From positions 1-61,329 of the forward strand of contig DGDU01000005.1 in NCBI GenBank assembly GCA_002385605.1: a stretch of DNA of 61,329 nt, in the 5' to 3' direction. A model generated the notes under the pieces. It was not told where the DNA came from. It did no database searches and saw nothing but the letters and a program-made list of their open reading frames with translations. The position numbers and the translations under genes were made by a program. Positions 9,001 to 16,887 of the stretch are shown in pieces. The first letter of the stretch is position 1. The number at the start of each line of letters is the position of its first letter. Source of the stretch: Christensenella sp. UBA3944. GTDB lineage: Bacteria > Bacillota > Clostridia > Christensenellales > DTU072.

Positions 9001-9160
9001 CGGGTATGTACGCGCATACAGCCCAGCCGAACAGGGCAATCATGAATTCGCGGGTGGGCCTGAGGATCATCAGCAGAGCGAGAAGGGCAACAGTCCCCAG
9101 AACAATCGCGCCCGCCTGCCTGACGCTTGATTTTTTGGTTTTTTTTGCCGACGGGGTCAT
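6071..9160 (-). CDS. ftsK: FtsK/SpoIIIE DNA translocase
   Basis: Septal DNA pump that clears chromosomal DNA through the closing division or sporulation septum. The 1029 residues have four predicted N-terminal membrane helices (within about 15-155), then a long low-complexity linker (about 160-520) very rich in Pro, Tyr, Glu and Thr. A RecA-like motor follows with Walker A GATGTGKS at 696-703 and Walker B IVIVVDEMADL near 803, and a C-terminal gamma winged-helix domain from about 955. The linker contains an 18-bp tandem repeat encoding EYPQRA-type units and YTPPR-type repeats. Longer than B. subtilis SpoIIIE (about 790) because of the linker. ATG is preceded by AAGG 7 nt upstream, with a 2-nt gap from the dUTPase gene. 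FtsK and SpoIIIE roles cannot be separated from sequence alone. Confidence 0.96.
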   Translation of the reverse strand: MTPSAKKTKKSSVRQAGAIVLGTVALLALLMILRPTREFMIALFGWAVCAYIPALFVLGVLGIFGKKPKAGRLRLLSYVLSFAGIVCTLHIWLAKSLIESGDNYITAPFKGVDTVGGAAASVLSAPFVLSFKDFGLSLALSFLVTAGFVFWAIYPFILKIKDRPARKKKEPEAPKITANPLPKEKTLFVSNIEDTAPQTPADEAASRIFAPKEPYDAAKETLFSSLLSPDELHKRKAKDSSRILFGNEEPPKEEKPRLKVLGDAGRNYFAAKAENEARDKMRKAFGDYDYRAEYINRYAGEEPKGRELESYPEPAPAVTEPLSPRLDGEPKRQAAPPPPPKPKKVIANPREYIKTPIGPEEFLSMMGEDTSIYNIPQDAAQTPPQPQYPGRAEYPQRTEYPQRAEYPQREEYQAPDINVNPVPNFYGSDIPAPYNPVPTGRAPETPAAYTSKPAYPEYTQPRAETPYTPPRVEPAAYTPQAPVPPVYTPPRTEAPAYTPKPRYTPEPERKGFNVKQEVVAPPAKPVQQSLFESGSDKVYIPKKYDAPPLNLLKQYTANGGDFPEDFTVYKAKMEQTMEEFSIPAVVTDAKRGPTFTRYELKLGPGCNIKKVANLQENLTMRLEVKSIRILAPIEGKNAFGIEIPNKVRDIVGLRSILASQKFMATDEGVQIAMGKTLEGEPYVADLASMPHLLVAGATGTGKSVFINQIIMSILFKYSPEDVRLILIDPKKVELSVYQNLPNLLIRETVKEAAHAVNLLNRLTKIMDDRFSFLEKHGAVDIDHYNNEIRDKAREPKMFRIVIVVDEMADLMMKGRGQVEEPIVRIAQLGRACGIHLVLATQRPTVNVITGLIKGNILARVAFAVKTAMDSRIILDEVGAESLLGKGDMIFSFKDISLRLQGSLVEPEDIKKVCNYIKDKNETDFDEKLAEQIKSEPGQGADAAESSAPSAPADKDSDFEQLLRKILKTFILERKASVSMAQTKHNVGYIKARKLIDAMTDRGFISAEDGAKPREVLITMEEYNELFGEE
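7924..8000. repeat. 18-bp tandem repeat in the ftsK linker
   Basis: Four imperfect 18-bp units starting with GGGTA at 7924, 7942, 7960 and 7978, in frame, encode repeats of Glu-Tyr-Pro-Gln-Arg-Ala/Thr. Likely length-variable between strains. Confidence 0.8.
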
Positions 9161-9162
9161 AT

Positions 9163-9552
9163 TTATGCCTTATTCTCCAGTTTATCCAGCTCGTAGCCGG
9201 TTTTTGAGGATTTTCCGTACTGGCGCAAAAAGTTTTCTTTGTTCTTTTCTATGTAGCGCTCGTACACCTCGGGGGCGTCCATGCCTATCTTAATGCACAT
9301 GCTCGCGAAGAAGTGCAGTATGTCGATAAGCTCGCCCTTTATGTTCTCGTAGTTGATTTCCTTGGGGTTTTTCCACCACTTGAAGTTGACCTCCGCGAGA
9401 AGCTCGGCAAGCTCCGAAAGCATTGCGAGAACTTCTTTTTGAATCCACTCGTCGGGGGAAATGCCTTTGAGGTTTCTCTTTTCGACTATTTCGGTGTCGA
9501 ACTTTCTCTGCAGGTCGAAAATAACCTGAAGCATATCGGGTTTTTGTTCCAT
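9163..9552 (-). CDS. Dimeric (all-alpha) dUTP diphosphatase family protein
   Basis: A 129-residue all-helical protein of the dimeric dUTPase / MazG-like superfamily, which hydrolyses dUTP to dUMP and so keeps uracil out of DNA. Visible metal-binding motifs are E-x2-E in LSELAELLAEVNFKWWK (about 41-57) and E-x3-D in KGELIDILHFFASM (about 73-86). The FKWWKNPKE stretch is typical of the group. GGAGGG precedes ATG by 4 nt. It lies between the M16 peptidase gene (15 nt) and ftsK (2 nt) and is co-transcribed with them. A house-cleaning NTPase of related specificity is the alternative. Confidence 0.82.
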   Translation of the reverse strand: MEQKPDMLQVIFDLQRKFDTEIVEKRNLKGISPDEWIQKEVLAMLSELAELLAEVNFKWWKNPKEINYENIKGELIDILHFFASMCIKIGMDAPEVYERYIEKNKENFLRQYGKSSKTGYELDKLENKA

Positions 9553-9567
9553 TGTCCCTCCGCTAAA

Positions 9568-10827
9568 CTATTCCCTGAGAAGCGCGAGAGGGTCGAGCCC
9601 CGCCTCTCTGCCGACATAGCTGCAGCTTGCCTTGTCGAAATCGAGGACATCGTCGATAACCGCCTTTACGCTTTCTAAGGATATGCTTTCTATTTGCTTT
9701 AGTTTTTTGTTTATGTCGAACACATTATCCGCGAGAAGCACTTGGAGCCCGTTGGAGCGCATGATAGATACCGCCCTTTCTGCTCCGAACAGAAGCGAAC
9801 TTTTTAGCTGCTCCTTGCCCTTTTTGAGTTCTTCTTCGGTTATGCCGTTTTTCTTGAAGTCGAGAAGGACTTCCTTTACCCCCGTTACAGCTTTGCGGGC
9901 GGATTCGGGCTTGGCGGCAAGGTAAATCATGAACATTCCCGCGATTTTGTACTCGTTGTCGGTGGCGTACACATCGTATACCAAACCGTTTTCTTCCCTA
10001 AGCTTCTGGAACAGCCTTGAGGACATACCGCCGCCCAGAATGTTTGCCATAAGGTACAGCGAGGGTATACGCTTGTCGTTAAGCTTGTAGGCGGGGAAGC
10101 CGAAGGCGATGTTGCTTTGCTCGAACTGCCTTACCGACTTAAGCTGCCTGCGGAAGGCCTTTTTGCTTGCCTGGTAGGACTTTTGCGCCTGCCCGCACTT
10201 CATACGGCTTTCGAAATACTTGTCTACAAGCGCGAGCACCCTTTCGGCGTCGATGTTGCCGGCTACCGAAATTACCACATTGTCGGCACAGTAATACTGC
10301 GCCATATAATCTATGAGCATCTGGCGGGTGAAGCTCCGGATATTCTCTATCGTGCCGAGAATGGGCCTCCCAAGCCCCGTAAACCCGAAATGCGCGAGGT
10401 TAAGCTGGTCGTGGCAGACATCGGTCGGGTCGTCGTTGCACATATTGATTTCTTCGATGACGACGCCCTTTTCGTTTGCCATATTCTCTTCTGAGAGCTT
10501 AGAGTTGAAAAAGATGTCGCTTAGTATATCGAAGCATTTTTCGGTGTGCTCGTCGGTGGAAATGGTGTAATACGCCGTGCAGTCGCGCGAGGTAAAGGCG
10601 TTTATCTGGGCGCCGATGCTCTCCATATCGTTGGCTATCTGAAACGCCGAGCGATTTGAGGTGCCCTTGAACAGCATGTGCTCTATAAAGTGCGAGATGC
10701 CGCTTAGCTCCTTGGTTTCGTAGGCGCTTCCTACGCCTACATAGACGCCGGTGGCGACGACTCTCGTCTGCCTCATCGGATGAACTACTACTCTGAGCCC
10801 GCTTGAGCGTGTTATTATTTTATCCAT
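9568..10827 (-). CDS. M16 family zinc peptidase (YmxG/MPP-like)
   Basis: Processing-protease-like metallopeptidase. The inverted zinc motif HFIEH is at 46-50, with the third ligand region NEKGVVIEEINM near 120-130. A C-terminal inactive-type repeat with the GGGMSSRLFQKLREE segment (about 262-276) is present. The length of 419 fits the single-subunit bacterial type, which dimerises. ATG is preceded by GAGGGG. It is the first gene of the rightmost block of the recA-side operon and has its own promoter. The divergent YlxY-like gene next door echoes the ylxY-ymxG neighbourhood of Bacillus. The natural substrate is not known. Confidence 0.93.
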   Translation of the reverse strand: MDKIITRSSGLRVVVHPMRQTRVVATGVYVGVGSAYETKELSGISHFIEHMLFKGTSNRSAFQIANDMESIGAQINAFTSRDCTAYYTISTDEHTEKCFDILSDIFFNSKLSEENMANEKGVVIEEINMCNDDPTDVCHDQLNLAHFGFTGLGRPILGTIENIRSFTRQMLIDYMAQYYCADNVVISVAGNIDAERVLALVDKYFESRMKCGQAQKSYQASKKAFRRQLKSVRQFEQSNIAFGFPAYKLNDKRIPSLYLMANILGGGMSSRLFQKLREENGLVYDVYATDNEYKIAGMFMIYLAAKPESARKAVTGVKEVLLDFKKNGITEEELKKGKEQLKSSLLFGAERAVSIMRSNGLQVLLADNVFDINKKLKQIESISLESVKAVIDDVLDFDKASCSYVGREAGLDPLALLRE

Positions 10828-10897
10828 TAAAACCCCTCTGTCAAAGTTAGCGGAAAATTATCAGGCCTTTGGAAGCCTATTAGGCTTTTATGCATAA

Positions 10898-10926
10898 AGT
10901 ATATACTACTTCGCCGCTTTTTACAA
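10898..10926 (-). promoter_or_regulatory. Predicted sigma-A promoter of the M16-dut-ftsK-rimO-cinA-recA operon
   Basis: TTGTAA (10926-10921), a 17-nt spacer and TATACT (10903-10898) on the minus strand, about 70 nt before the peptidase ATG. A small dyad AGCCTAATAGGCT lies in the leader. Confidence 0.65.
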
Positions 10927-10999
10927 GGGATTATTTGTCAGGCGCCCAAAGAATTGCCGCGGGGTCATACGCCGCCCGGAATATCAATAAAATTATACC

Positions 11000-11716
11000 A
11001 TGCGGATAAAAGATAAGGTATTTGAAAATATAGTAGCAAACCTCGTTATCGTGGCGGTTATCGCCGTGCTTGTCACGGGGGCGTTTCTTAGCGATGGCGC
11101 CGTGCCCGCCGCAGTGGGAGGCAAGGCCATCTATCACGGCAACACCTCGGAGCCCAGGGTAACCCTGATGGTAAATGTCTACTGGGGCACCGAATACATA
11201 ACACCCATGCTGGATATCTTCGACGCTTACGGCGTAAAGACCACCTTCTTCATAGGCGGTGTGTGGGCGTCGAAGAATAACGATCTGGTAAAAGAGATAA
11301 GCGCCCGCGGGCACGAGATAGGAAACCACGGCTACCTGCACTTAGACCACGGCAAGCTGTCGGAGTCCAGAAACATTGAAGAAATAGAGCTTACCTCCCG
11401 CCTCATAAAAGAGCTTACGGGGCGCCCCACAAGCCTATTCGCCCCGCCCTCGGGAGCGATAGGCAGCAATATGTTTAAGGCCTGCGAAAAGACGGGGCAT
11501 ACCGTTATCATGTGGAGCCGCGACACCATAGACTGGAGAGATAAAGATAAGGATTTGGTGTACAAAAGAGCGACAAACGGTATCCAGAACGGCGATTTGG
11601 TGTTAATGCACCCGACTGCCCACACCCTGGAAGCCCTTCCGTCGATACTTAAGTATTACAAGCAAAACGGCTTTTCGGTAACGACGGTAAGCAACAATAT
11701 AGCGCAAAGCAATTAG
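11000..11716 (+). CDS. YlxY-like NodB-fold protein (putative inactive polysaccharide deacetylase)
   Basis: A 238-residue protein with an N-terminal signal-anchor helix (about 11-30) and a NodB domain facing outwards. It has GVKTTFFIGGVW and the histidine motif GNHGYLHLDH, but the first motif reads LMVNVYWGTEY, without the catalytic aspartates of TFDDG. This Asn-for-Asp pattern is also typical of the Bacillus YlxY group, so activity is doubtful. Later motifs FAPPSGA and LVLMHPTAHTLEALP are kept. An in-frame stop 4 codons upstream fixes the start at this ATG, yet no good Shine-Dalgarno is visible. It is divergent from the M16 peptidase gene. A role in spore or wall peptidoglycan is inferred from the family only. 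Confidence 0.85.
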   Translation: MRIKDKVFENIVANLVIVAVIAVLVTGAFLSDGAVPAAVGGKAIYHGNTSEPRVTLMVNVYWGTEYITPMLDIFDAYGVKTTFFIGGVWASKNNDLVKEISARGHEIGNHGYLHLDHGKLSESRNIEEIELTSRLIKELTGRPTSLFAPPSGAIGSNMFKACEKTGHTVIMWSRDTIDWRDKDKDLVYKRATNGIQNGDLVLMHPTAHTLEALPSILKYYKQNGFSVTTVSNNIAQSN

Positions 11717-11739
11717 CTCCCGTAAATGTCGAAAAAAAG

Positions 11740-11787
11740 TATTATATGGTTCTTTGCGCGCCCGCACGGAGAACTAAGGCTTTTTTA
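11740..11787 (+). terminator. Possible terminator after the YlxY-like gene
   Basis: GGTTCT can pair with AGAACT across a GC-rich loop, followed by AAGGCTTTTTT. The stem is short, so tentative. Confidence 0.35.
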
Positions 11788-11816
11788 TTGACTTAAATGA
11801 TTATTTTCTATATTAT
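11788..11816 (+). promoter_or_regulatory. Predicted sigma-A promoter of glyQS
   Basis: TTGACT, a 17-nt spacer and TATTAT. The remaining leader is under 30 nt, too short for a T-box. Confidence 0.75.
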
Positions 11817-11849
11817 ATTGCTATGATTATTTTCTAGGAGTGTTTTGTT

Positions 11850-13238
11850 ATGTCGAAATTAACAATGGATAAGCTTGTGGCGCTTTGCAAGGGCAGAGGC
11901 TTTATTTTCCCCGGCAGCGAGATTTACGGCGGATTGGCCAACACCTGGGACTACGGCCCCTTGGGCGTCGAGCTTAAAAACAACATAAAGCGCGCTTGGT
12001 GGAAAAAGTTCGTGCAAGAGAGCGAATACAATGTGGGAGTGGACTGCGCAATCCTTATGAACCCCACCGTTTGGGAAGCGAGCGGGCACCTTAGCGGCTT
12101 CTCCGACCCCCTTATGGACTGCAAAGAGTGCCGCAGCCGCCACCGCGCCGACAACCTCATCGAGGATTATATCGCAAAAAACAAACTGAACATAAAGATT
12201 GCGGGTTGGACAAACGAACAGATGGAAAAGTACATCGCCGACAACAAAGTTAAGTGCCCCGTCTGCGGAAACTCCAACTTTACGGGCGTACGCAAGTTTA
12301 ACCTTATGTTCAAGACTTTCCAGGGTGTCACCGAGGACTCGGCAAGCACCGTTTACCTTAGGCCAGAAACCGCCCAGGGCATATTCGTAAACTTCAACAA
12401 TGTGCTGCGCTCCTCCAGGTGCAGGGTGCCCTTCGGCATCGCCCAGGTCGGAAAGAGCTTCCGTAACGAAATTACCCCCGGTAACTTTATATTCAGGACA
12501 AGGGAGTTCGAGCAGATGGAGCTTGAGTTCTTCTGCAAGCCCGGCACCGACCTCGAATGGTTTGCCTATTGGAAGAATTTCTGCCACCAATGGCTTCTCG
12601 GCCTCGGCATCAAGCCCGAAAATTTAAGGCTTCGCGACCACGACAAAGAGGAGCTTTCGCACTACTCCAACGCCACGACAGACTTCGAGTTCCTCTTCCC
12701 CTTCGGCTGGGGCGAGCTCTGGGGCATAGCCGACAGGACGGATTTCGACCTTAAGGCGCACGCCAACAAGTCGGGCAAGTCCTTCGAGTATACCGACCCC
12801 GTCACCAACGAAAAGTATATACCCTACTGCATCGAGCCCTCGCTGGGCGTCGAGAGGTCGCTGCTTGCCTTCCTGTGCAACGCCTACGAAGAAGAGGACC
12901 TCGGCGAAGGCGACACCAGGGTTGTGCTCCGCCTGCACCACGCTCTCGCGCCTTACAAGGTCGCCGTGTTGCCCCTGCAGAAAAAGCAGCTCGGCGAAAA
13001 GGCCGAAGAGGTATACCGCAAGCTCATCAAGAAGTTCCCCGCCACCTACGACGAAACGGGCAGCATAGGCAAGCGCTACCGCCGCCAGGACGAAATAGGC
13101 ACGCCCTACTGCGTGACGGTTGACTTCGACACCCTCGAGCAGAACACCGTTACCGTGCGCGACCGCGACACGATGGAGCAAGTACGCCTTCCGATAGACG
13201 AATTGGTAAGTTACTTCGAAGAAAAACTGCAGTATTAA
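11850..13238 (+). CDS. glyQS: Glycyl-tRNA synthetase (alpha2 type)
   Basis: Class II synthetase that charges tRNA-Gly. The single 462-residue chain matches the homodimeric bacterial/eukaryotic type, not the alpha2beta2 type. Motifs seen: GRGFIFPGSEIYGGLANTWD at the start, a zinc-binding-like insertion with CKEC and CPVC (about 91-142), motif 2 GKSFRNEITPGNFIFRTREF, EMELEFF, motif 3 PSLGVERSLLAFL, and a C-terminal anticodon-binding domain (about 370-462) with GSIGKRYRRQDEIGTPYC. GGAG lies 9 nt before the ATG. It has its own promoter; unlike glyQS of many Bacillota there is no room for a T-box leader. The PAP2 gene starts 65 nt downstream. Confidence 0.98.
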   Translation: MSKLTMDKLVALCKGRGFIFPGSEIYGGLANTWDYGPLGVELKNNIKRAWWKKFVQESEYNVGVDCAILMNPTVWEASGHLSGFSDPLMDCKECRSRHRADNLIEDYIAKNKLNIKIAGWTNEQMEKYIADNKVKCPVCGNSNFTGVRKFNLMFKTFQGVTEDSASTVYLRPETAQGIFVNFNNVLRSSRCRVPFGIAQVGKSFRNEITPGNFIFRTREFEQMELEFFCKPGTDLEWFAYWKNFCHQWLLGLGIKPENLRLRDHDKEELSHYSNATTDFEFLFPFGWGELWGIADRTDFDLKAHANKSGKSFEYTDPVTNEKYIPYCIEPSLGVERSLLAFLCNAYEEEDLGEGDTRVVLRLHHALAPYKVAVLPLQKKQLGEKAEEVYRKLIKKFPATYDETGSIGKRYRRQDEIGTPYCVTVDFDTLEQNTVTVRDRDTMEQVRLPIDELVSYFEEKLQY

Positions 13239-13303
13239 CACAAGCGGAAAATTGTGCTAAAATGTAGTAAAAACCGGGGTTACCCGCCGTCAAGGAGGAT
13301 GCC

Positions 13304-14290
13304 ATGCAAAAAATATCAAAGAGAGGCTGGATAGAATTTGCCGCCTGCCTGGGGGCATTTATAGTACTGGCTGTTATAGCCGCAATTTGCGACCTCGAGA
13401 TTAATATCGCCCTTTATAACCCCCAAAGCCTGTACGGGCAGTTTTTCGCCAGGCTCGGCGAGCTTCCCAGCTACCTTGCCGCGCCCACGGTGGGCGTAAT
13501 CCTGTTCCATCAGGACTTCGGCAAAAACAAAACGCAAAAGATACTTCTTAAGTGCGCCTTTGCCGCCCTCATATTCGCGGGCTGGTTCTACGCCATCGGC
13601 GTGTGGTTCTGGGAGAACTTTATAAGCGAGGAAGTGGACTACGCCATAGTGTATAAGCTGTTCTTCTGCGCCGTACTTACCGCGGGCGTAATCCTCGGGA
13701 CCGCCAAAGTGGACAAAAAGGTTATGAGAAAGCTTCTCGTGCTTGCCCTCTTTATAGCGATCGCGGTGGCGGTAAGCAACCTGATTGTGCAGATTATGAA
13801 AATCCTTTGGGCGCGCCAGCGCTTCCGCACCATGGTGGACAACGAGAAAAACGCCGCTTTAATAGAGGCTTTCGTAAAGCCCAACGGCGGCGACCTCTAC
13901 CGGGGCTTTACCCCGTGGTACCGCCCCAACGCCATTTTCCGCTCGCCCGTGCACACCGACGAATACATAAGGCGTTATAAAGAGATAGACAGCGACACCT
14001 TCAAGTCCTTCCCATCGGGGCATACAGTTGCCGCGGCGGGCTCCTTCGCCCTAATTATCCTTCCCGAAATGTATAAGAAGCTTGCAAAGCACAGATGGAT
14101 GTTCTGGGTGTTCCCCGCAATATACACCGTGCTTGTGGGCATAAGCCGCATAGTTATGGGCGCCCATTACCTCTCGGATACCCTGTTCGGCGGATACATC
14201 GGCTTCGGCGTCGCCGCCCTCGCGAGATGGATTTTTGTGTCTAAGATGGATAAGATTTACGCCTGCTTCAAGATACCGCAGGAAGAATAA
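13304..14290 (+). CDS. PAP2-family membrane phosphatase
   Basis: A 328-residue protein with about six membrane helices and the three phosphatase motifs of the PAP2 superfamily: KILWARQRFR (about 165-174, with Phe where the usual motif has Pro), FPSGH (about 226-230) and SRIVMGAHYLSDT (about 279-291). Known members hydrolyse undecaprenyl pyrophosphate or phosphatidyl phosphates on the outer face of the membrane. The segment between motifs 1 and 2 is unusually long (about 50 residues). GGAGG is 5 nt before the ATG. It may be co-transcribed with glyQS; a strong terminator follows. The substrate cannot be told from sequence. Confidence 0.88.
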   Translation: MQKISKRGWIEFAACLGAFIVLAVIAAICDLEINIALYNPQSLYGQFFARLGELPSYLAAPTVGVILFHQDFGKNKTQKILLKCAFAALIFAGWFYAIGVWFWENFISEEVDYAIVYKLFFCAVLTAGVILGTAKVDKKVMRKLLVLALFIAIAVAVSNLIVQIMKILWARQRFRTMVDNEKNAALIEAFVKPNGGDLYRGFTPWYRPNAIFRSPVHTDEYIRRYKEIDSDTFKSFPSGHTVAAAGSFALIILPEMYKKLAKHRWMFWVFPAIYTVLVGISRIVMGAHYLSDTLFGGYIGFGVAALARWIFVSKMDKIYACFKIPQEE

Positions 14291-14308
14291 AAGAATACGA
14301 AAATAGCG

Positions 14309-14336
14309 AAAAAGCTGTCGCAAGACAGCTTTTTTT
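14309..14336 (+). terminator. Bidirectional terminator between PAP2 and TPR genes
   Basis: AAAGCTGTC-GCAA-GACAGCTTT with T on both outer sides. It can end both the plus-strand PAP2 transcript and the convergent minus-strand TPR operon. Confidence 0.9.
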
Positions 14337-14350
14337 ATGCCCCTTTTGGG

Positions 14351-16024
14351 TTATTTATCGAGAATGGATTTATAAATTTCTATATACTTTTTTACAGTCG
14401 CTGAATTCGCGTTGTAGAGGTCGGCGTACTCTTCGGGGGTTTCGTCGTCGCGCCCCAGAGATTTTTCGTAGATATAGTGCGCGGCGGCGTAGAGGGCTTC
14501 CTCGCGCATGCCGTGCTTTACCCCGATCTTTTTTATTTCGCGGACAATGTAGAGAAGGCGCTCCCATTCGGGATATTCGCCGTCCGAAATGATTTGAATG
14601 TATACCTCGCAGTAGACGCGGGCAAGCATAATCGGGAATTCGTCGGGGTCGGGGAAGCGGACGGGGCATTGTATAAAGGTGTCGCCCATCATGACATCGG
14701 CGTAGGAGTCCCAGCCGTTCATAAGCATACCGTAAAGAAGGTCGCACTTTGTATCCGCCGAAAGGTTTATGTCGGCAAGCAGCCCCACAAAAAACCATTG
14801 TAGGCCCATTGCCGCCTTGGAATATATCGTTAAGGCGTTGTTTACAAAGACGGCGGGGTTATCCTGAAAATCCCACGACATAAGATAGGCGCAAAGCATA
14901 TTCTTTATCCAATCGGCAGGCCTCTTCTCTTCGTCGTTCGCGGCTTCTATGTCATAAAACTCTTTATCGAGGCGGTCTTTGTCCAGAAAAGTGCCGGTAA
15001 GGCGGATTTCGTCCCAAATATGGGCGGGGTATCCGCAGTCGGATAAAGCGGTGTACGCCCTGACCTTGAAGTCGCCGGGGAATAGCATTTGGAGGCGCTT
15101 AAGGCACTTCTCGCCTTCTTCGGTATCGCCTTCGGCAAAGCTTGTGAACATTCTGTAGGCAATTATGCCGAAAGCGCAATTGTGGGCTGCATAGGCGTTA
15201 TCGAGGTATTTGTTGAACAAGTCTTTATATATGCCGTGGGAGAGCGTCTTAACAAAGTCAAGCGCCTTTTCGGGGCTTGCCTTTACGGCTTCCCACACTT
15301 CGGCGGCCTTTACCTCTATCTCATTTTTGGGAACGCGCGCGGGCATCGAGGCGAGCACCCCGAAAGCCACCGTGCTGTGCCCGCGGGAAAGTATTGCCCT
15401 TGCCGTGCTTTCGGCAAGCTCGGCGTCCCCTCTCGCGTGAGCGGCGAGGCAGATGATTTCCTGCGCGCTGTCGTACAGCTTGGAGGAAGGCTTTATCTCC
15501 ATCGCCTCCATAATGGCGGTATCGAAGTCGGATTTGGAAACAAGGCTTCTGAGCCTGTTTATGGTGTATTCGTTGTAGGCCTCGGTGGCGTCGATTATGG
15601 CGTCCCTGATGTCGTCGGTTTCGGTGATGTTAAGAAGCTTCTGGAGCTCGTGCTCGTCTATCTCGGGCACCATATCCAATTCGCCAGGCTCCATGCCGTC
15701 GAAATCGTACAGGGCGTAAAGGATAAATTTGCGGGCGTCCGCCGCCCGCCCCATAAGCAAAAGGTTTCTGTATATAGCGAGAATGTAGGGAAGCTTGCGC
15801 TTGTTAAAAAACAACTCTACATAAATGTTTGTGGATTGGGCGTAATTGTTCGTGCGGTAGTAAGCCTCGGCAAGCTGGATTTTGTAGGCGGACTTGTTAG
15901 CCATTTCGTTTGCTTTTATGAGATTGAGAATGGCGTCGTATACCAGCCCTTGATCCAGCTGCTCCTGCCCCAGCTTGAAATAAAACTCGGCGTTTTGGTT
16001 GTCAAGGCTAAGAATAACCGCCAT
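14351..16024 (-). CDS. TPR-containing protein of unknown function
   Basis: A 557-residue, all-helical, probably cytoplasmic protein without signal peptide. Two clear tetratricopeptide-like repeats lie near residues 8-75 (FYFKLGQEQLDQGLVYDAIL, then IQLAEAYYRTNNYAQSTNIY); the rest is weaker helical repeats with many acidic residues. I do not recognise a specific family beyond that. Its ATG overlaps the hslO stop by one base (TGATG), so it is translationally coupled to the Hsp33 gene, hinting at a protein-quality or stress role, but this is inference. It ends at a shared bidirectional terminator. Confidence 0.75.
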   Translation of the reverse strand: MAVILSLDNQNAEFYFKLGQEQLDQGLVYDAILNLIKANEMANKSAYKIQLAEAYYRTNNYAQSTNIYVELFFNKRKLPYILAIYRNLLLMGRAADARKFILYALYDFDGMEPGELDMVPEIDEHELQKLLNITETDDIRDAIIDATEAYNEYTINRLRSLVSKSDFDTAIMEAMEIKPSSKLYDSAQEIICLAAHARGDAELAESTARAILSRGHSTVAFGVLASMPARVPKNEIEVKAAEVWEAVKASPEKALDFVKTLSHGIYKDLFNKYLDNAYAAHNCAFGIIAYRMFTSFAEGDTEEGEKCLKRLQMLFPGDFKVRAYTALSDCGYPAHIWDEIRLTGTFLDKDRLDKEFYDIEAANDEEKRPADWIKNMLCAYLMSWDFQDNPAVFVNNALTIYSKAAMGLQWFFVGLLADINLSADTKCDLLYGMLMNGWDSYADVMMGDTFIQCPVRFPDPDEFPIMLARVYCEVYIQIISDGEYPEWERLLYIVREIKKIGVKHGMREEALYAAAHYIYEKSLGRDDETPEEYADLYNANSATVKKYIEIYKSILDK

Positions 16025-16887
16025 CAGTCGCTCCCGAAGATTTTATCTATGTCAGCCTCCCCGAAGGTGTACGCGCTGCCGCAAAAATCGCATTTTATCT
16101 CTACCTCGCCCCTTTCTGAAATGATGGCGCGGGCTTCCTCCTCCCCGAGGCTCTTTATTATGCCCTCCATCTTCTGCCCGCAGCGGCACACATACGAAAC
16201 GCCTTGCGGGACAAAAACCTCGGCGTCCAGATACCCGAAGTAAAAGTCGAGGATTTCTTCGGCGCTCTTTTGCGCGAGAAGCGAGCTTATGCCCATAAAG
16301 TTGGTCATTATATCCTCGAGCATAACGATTTGCTCTTCGCTGATGTCGGGCATGGCCTCCACTATTACGCCGCCAGCCGCCTTGCAGCCTTCGGAGCCGG
16401 TAAGGACGCCCAGCGCAACCGCCGCGGGTATGCCCTCGCTGCGGGTAAGATACGCCGCGAAGTCCTCGGCGATTTCGCCCGTTGTTAGCTTGCACCTTCC
16501 GGCATAGGGCTCTTTAAGCCCCAAATCCCTTATAACGCTTATATATCCGTCGCGCCCGACGGCGCCGCCGACATCAAGTTTGCCGTTTCTGTACAGAAGC
16601 TCTATATACGGGTTTTGCACATACCCGCGCACATAGCCGCCCGCCTCGCCGGCGACAATTATTTTGCCCAGAGGCCCACCGCCGTCTATCGTAAGGCTGA
16701 AACGGTCGGTGGGGTTTTTGAGGTTGGACGAAATATAGGCGCCTGCCGTAAGCGCCCTTCCCAAAGCGGCGGCCGCCAGGGGGGACAGCTTATGGAGCCT
16801 TATAGCCTCGTTTACGGTGTCGGTCGTGTCCAGCACGGCAACCCTTGCCTTGCCGCCGAATATTACTGCTTTTAATATTTTTCCCAT
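16024..16887 (-). CDS. hslO: Hsp33 redox-regulated chaperone
   Basis: Cytosolic holdase activated when its zinc centre is oxidised. The 287 residues have the usual two parts: a substrate-binding N-terminal domain with GRALTAGAYISSNLK and SLTIDGGGPLGKIIV, and a C-terminal redox switch with the four zinc cysteines C234-x-C236 and C266-x2-C269. The ATG overlaps the stop of the upstream membrane-protein gene (TAATG), and the stop overlaps the next ATG, so three genes are tightly coupled. The combination with an uncharacterised membrane protein and a TPR protein is not one I recognise. Confidence 0.96.
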   Translation of the reverse strand: MGKILKAVIFGGKARVAVLDTTDTVNEAIRLHKLSPLAAAALGRALTAGAYISSNLKNPTDRFSLTIDGGGPLGKIIVAGEAGGYVRGYVQNPYIELLYRNGKLDVGGAVGRDGYISVIRDLGLKEPYAGRCKLTTGEIAEDFAAYLTRSEGIPAAVALGVLTGSEGCKAAGGVIVEAMPDISEEQIVMLEDIMTNFMGISSLLAQKSAEEILDFYFGYLDAEVFVPQGVSYVCRCGQKMEGIIKSLGEEEARAIISERGEVEIKCDFCGSAYTFGEADIDKIFGSD

